From positions 1-15,936 of the forward strand of contig JAFGVZ010000204.1 in assembly GCA_016937725.1 (NCBI GenBank): DNA of 15,936 bases. The letters run 5' to 3'. The DNA is from Paracoccaceae bacterium (GTDB taxonomy: Bacteria > Pseudomonadota > Alphaproteobacteria > Rhodobacterales > Rhodobacteraceae). The notes under the pieces were generated by a model. The model made no database searches and was not told the DNA's origin. It saw nothing but the letters and a program-made list of their open reading frames with translations. Below are positions 14,651-15,936 of this stretch, piece by piece; the stretch's first letter is position 1, and every line of letters starts with the position of its first letter. The position numbers and the translations under genes are program-made.

Positions 14651-15456
14651 ACCAAGGTCAAACTTGTTTCAAAAGTTAGTGGCTGCACCAGCAGACTGGA
14701 TAAATGCAGCAGCACCGGGAGTGAGAATGGCAGGATAACCCCTAACAACACGTTAATCTGAGCATCGCGTTCAAGACGTTGGACAACATCTACACCCTTT
14801 GTGGGGTCGAAATTCGGCAGGTTGATCCAGACATTGAAGGAACTTCCCTTGGACGGCCAATATCCAAAACCCATTGCAGCAAGGAACACCAGCAGGCCAA
14901 CTAACCCCATAACAAACGCAAAAGACGCGCTGGCCATAACATTCAGAAGGTGGCCGACAGGAAGGCCTTCTGGCAAAGACAGGGCCAGCATACGGATCGG
15001 GCTGAAGCTGAAATCGAACGTGCCAGCCAGCCAAATCGCAACCGAAGAAACAAGGCTATCTTCGCCACTGGCGACCGCGCGCTGCAACACGGTCAGCGAC
15101 AGCACGATCACCGCGAACATGCCAAAGCGCAGCCGGTTGTAGGGTTTCGCATCGCGGAATTCGATCAGGCCGGGATAGGCCGCAGCATATTCAGCCATGA
15201 CAACCGCAGCCGAAATCAGCGCTATGAGCGTGACCGCCTGCGCGACATCTTGCGAGGTGCCGGGAAGCAAAGCTGCTGGCAACAAGACCAACACCGCGAC
15301 CAGAAAGCCACGCAAGAAACACTGTGCCACATGTGACATGGACGTTCGACTGCCTCGCCTCGATGCCTGTTGCGGGGTCGTTGCCCGCAGGTCTTTGATC
15401 TTGTCGTGCAGCCCGTTGATCCGGAACTGCCTTAATCTTGACACAATGTTGCCCAT
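14497..15456 (-). CDS. Multi-pass inner-membrane protein of unknown function
   Basis: A 319-residue protein I do not recognise. After a basic N-terminal region of about 45 residues come six likely membrane segments, near 47-66, 71-93, 110-127, 172-197, 234-255 and 264-284. A loop at about 200-233 contains GSSFNVWINLPNFDPTKG. The C-terminus is an arginine-rich then glutamate-rich helix (LIRAQRRRIAEEE). The ATG at 15456 is preceded by AGGGTGACGGGAA. Its last 153 bases overlap the reading frame of the EEP-fold protein, so the two are translated from one transcript and may work together in the envelope. No enzyme motif, transporter signature or metal-binding cluster is visible. Confidence 0.82.
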   Translation of the reverse strand: MGNIVSRLRQFRINGLHDKIKDLRATTPQQASRRGSRTSMSHVAQCFLRGFLVAVLVLLPAALLPGTSQDVAQAVTLIALISAAVVMAEYAAAYPGLIEFRDAKPYNRLRFGMFAVIVLSLTVLQRAVASGEDSLVSSVAIWLAGTFDFSFSPIRMLALSLPEGLPVGHLLNVMASASFAFVMGLVGLLVFLAAMGFGYWPSKGSSFNVWINLPNFDPTKGVDVVQRLERDAQINVLLGVILPFSLPVLLHLSSLLVQPLTFETSLTLVWGLAFWAFIPTNLIMRGVAMYRVAQLIRAQRRRIAEEEAAVPLPARSAYS

Positions 15457-15549
15457 TTCCCGTCACCCTAGCAAGCGCTAAGCCGACTATCGGTAACGGA
15501 TTGGGCGATTTCGAGGTCGAACTGTCGCGCCTTTGCATCAAATTTGTGG

Positions 15550-15579
15550 AAAAAAAGCGGCACCCGCCTTGGGTGCCGC
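15550..15579 (-). terminator. Intrinsic terminator after leuD
   Basis: On the minus strand a 9-bp perfect stem, GCGGCACCC (15579-15571) and GGGTGCCGC (15565-15557), with a 5-base loop AAGGC, is followed by seven T residues (15556-15550). It begins 25 bases after the leuD stop, a textbook rho-independent terminator. It insulates leuD from the membrane-protein gene further on. Confidence 0.93.
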
Positions 15580-15603
15580 CAGATTAGGTCGAAAAATCAA
15601 GGA

Positions 15604-15936
15604 TCAAACCCAGGGACGCGCCTGCGCTGCACTGGCTTCAAAAGCGTCAATTGACGCTACTTTTTCAAGTGAGAGGCCGATATCGTCCAACCCGTTCAAC
15701 AGGCAATGCTTCTTGAACGGGTCAAGCTCGAAGGTATAAGCCGTGCCATCAGCGCCGGTCACGGTCTGCGATTCCAGATCAATTGTGATGCGAGCATTCT
15801 CGCCCTTGCGGGCATCGTCCATCAGTGCCGCGACTTGGTCTTGCCGCAGAACAATTGGCAAAATACCGTTCTTGAAGCAGTTGTTGTAGAAAATATCGGC
15901 AAAGCTGGTCGAGATGACGCAGCGAATGCCGAAATC
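15604..15936 (-). CDS. leuD: 3-isopropylmalate dehydratase small subunit, partial (N-terminus beyond the window)
   Basis: Small subunit of isopropylmalate isomerase (with LeuC), which converts 2- to 3-isopropylmalate in leucine synthesis. The 110 C-terminal residues are present of about 200 expected. The frame enters from the right edge with DFGIRCVISTSFADIFYNNC, followed by FKNGILPIVL, all typical of LeuD. FELDPFKKHCLLNGLDDIGLSL is the usual C-terminal signature. The TAG/TGA context is clear: the stop is at 15604-15606 and is followed by a strong terminator. The start and any upstream leuC lie outside the window. Confidence 0.96.
   Translation of the reverse strand, partial: DFGIRCVISTSFADIFYNNCFKNGILPIVLRQDQVAALMDDARKGENARITIDLESQTVTGADGTAYTFELDPFKKHCLLNGLDDIGLSLEKVASIDAFEASAAQARPWV

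Noticed and set aside
15438..15443. Consensus -35 TTGACA on the plus strand
   Set aside because: It lies inside the 5' end of a minus-strand gene, has no -10 partner, and leads to no plus-strand gene.

Overview
The window looks like ordinary core chromosome from an alphaproteobacterium of the order Rhodobacterales, with one accessory-looking stretch at about 6476-9086. The evidence is high GC with G/C-ending codons, an aromatic aminotransferase that closely resembles the Paracoccus denitrificans enzyme as I remember it, and the mix of ubiG, sseA, zapE, queG, slt and dapA with two uncharacterised envelope genes. The genus cannot be fixed from the sequence alone.

Layout. 1-749 (-) is a prolyl iminopeptidase cut by the left edge, divergent from ubiG (815-1564, +). 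1611-4202 (-) is a tight three-gene operon in the order sseA, a GNAT acetyltransferase, and an aromatic/aspartate aminotransferase. 4302-5384 (+) is zapE/AFG1, convergent with queG (5444-6475, -). 6476-7046 holds no convincing gene. 7047-8846 (+) is an RTX calcium-binding protein, probably exported by a type I system not present here. 9087-9160 (-) is tRNA-Cys(GCA). 9197-9580 (-) is a HIT-family protein, divergent from a PAPS-type sulfotransferase (9658-10500, +). 10507-12477 (-) is a soluble lytic transglycosylase, divergent from dapA (12574-13452, +). 13445-14650 (-) is an exported protein with an endonuclease/exonuclease/phosphatase (EEP) fold, overlapped by an upstream multi-pass membrane protein (14497-15456, -). 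15604-15936 (-) is the C-terminal half of leuD, followed by a clear terminator.

How the genes relate. Most are unrelated housekeeping units: ubiquinone synthesis, queuosine tRNA modification, lysine/peptidoglycan precursor synthesis, peptidoglycan turnover and leucine synthesis. The sseA operon can be read as a small cysteine-sulfur route: the aminotransferase could make 3-mercaptopyruvate from cysteine and SseA would take its sulfur. That is inference.

Most worth a second look: the EEP protein, which has lost nearly all canonical catalytic residues; its start region, where no ordinary start codon fits and one extra C would fuse it in frame to the preceding membrane protein; and the RTX protein, whose N-terminal domain I cannot name. 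I saw no CRISPR array, intact insertion sequence, prophage, toxin-antitoxin pair or recognisable defence system.
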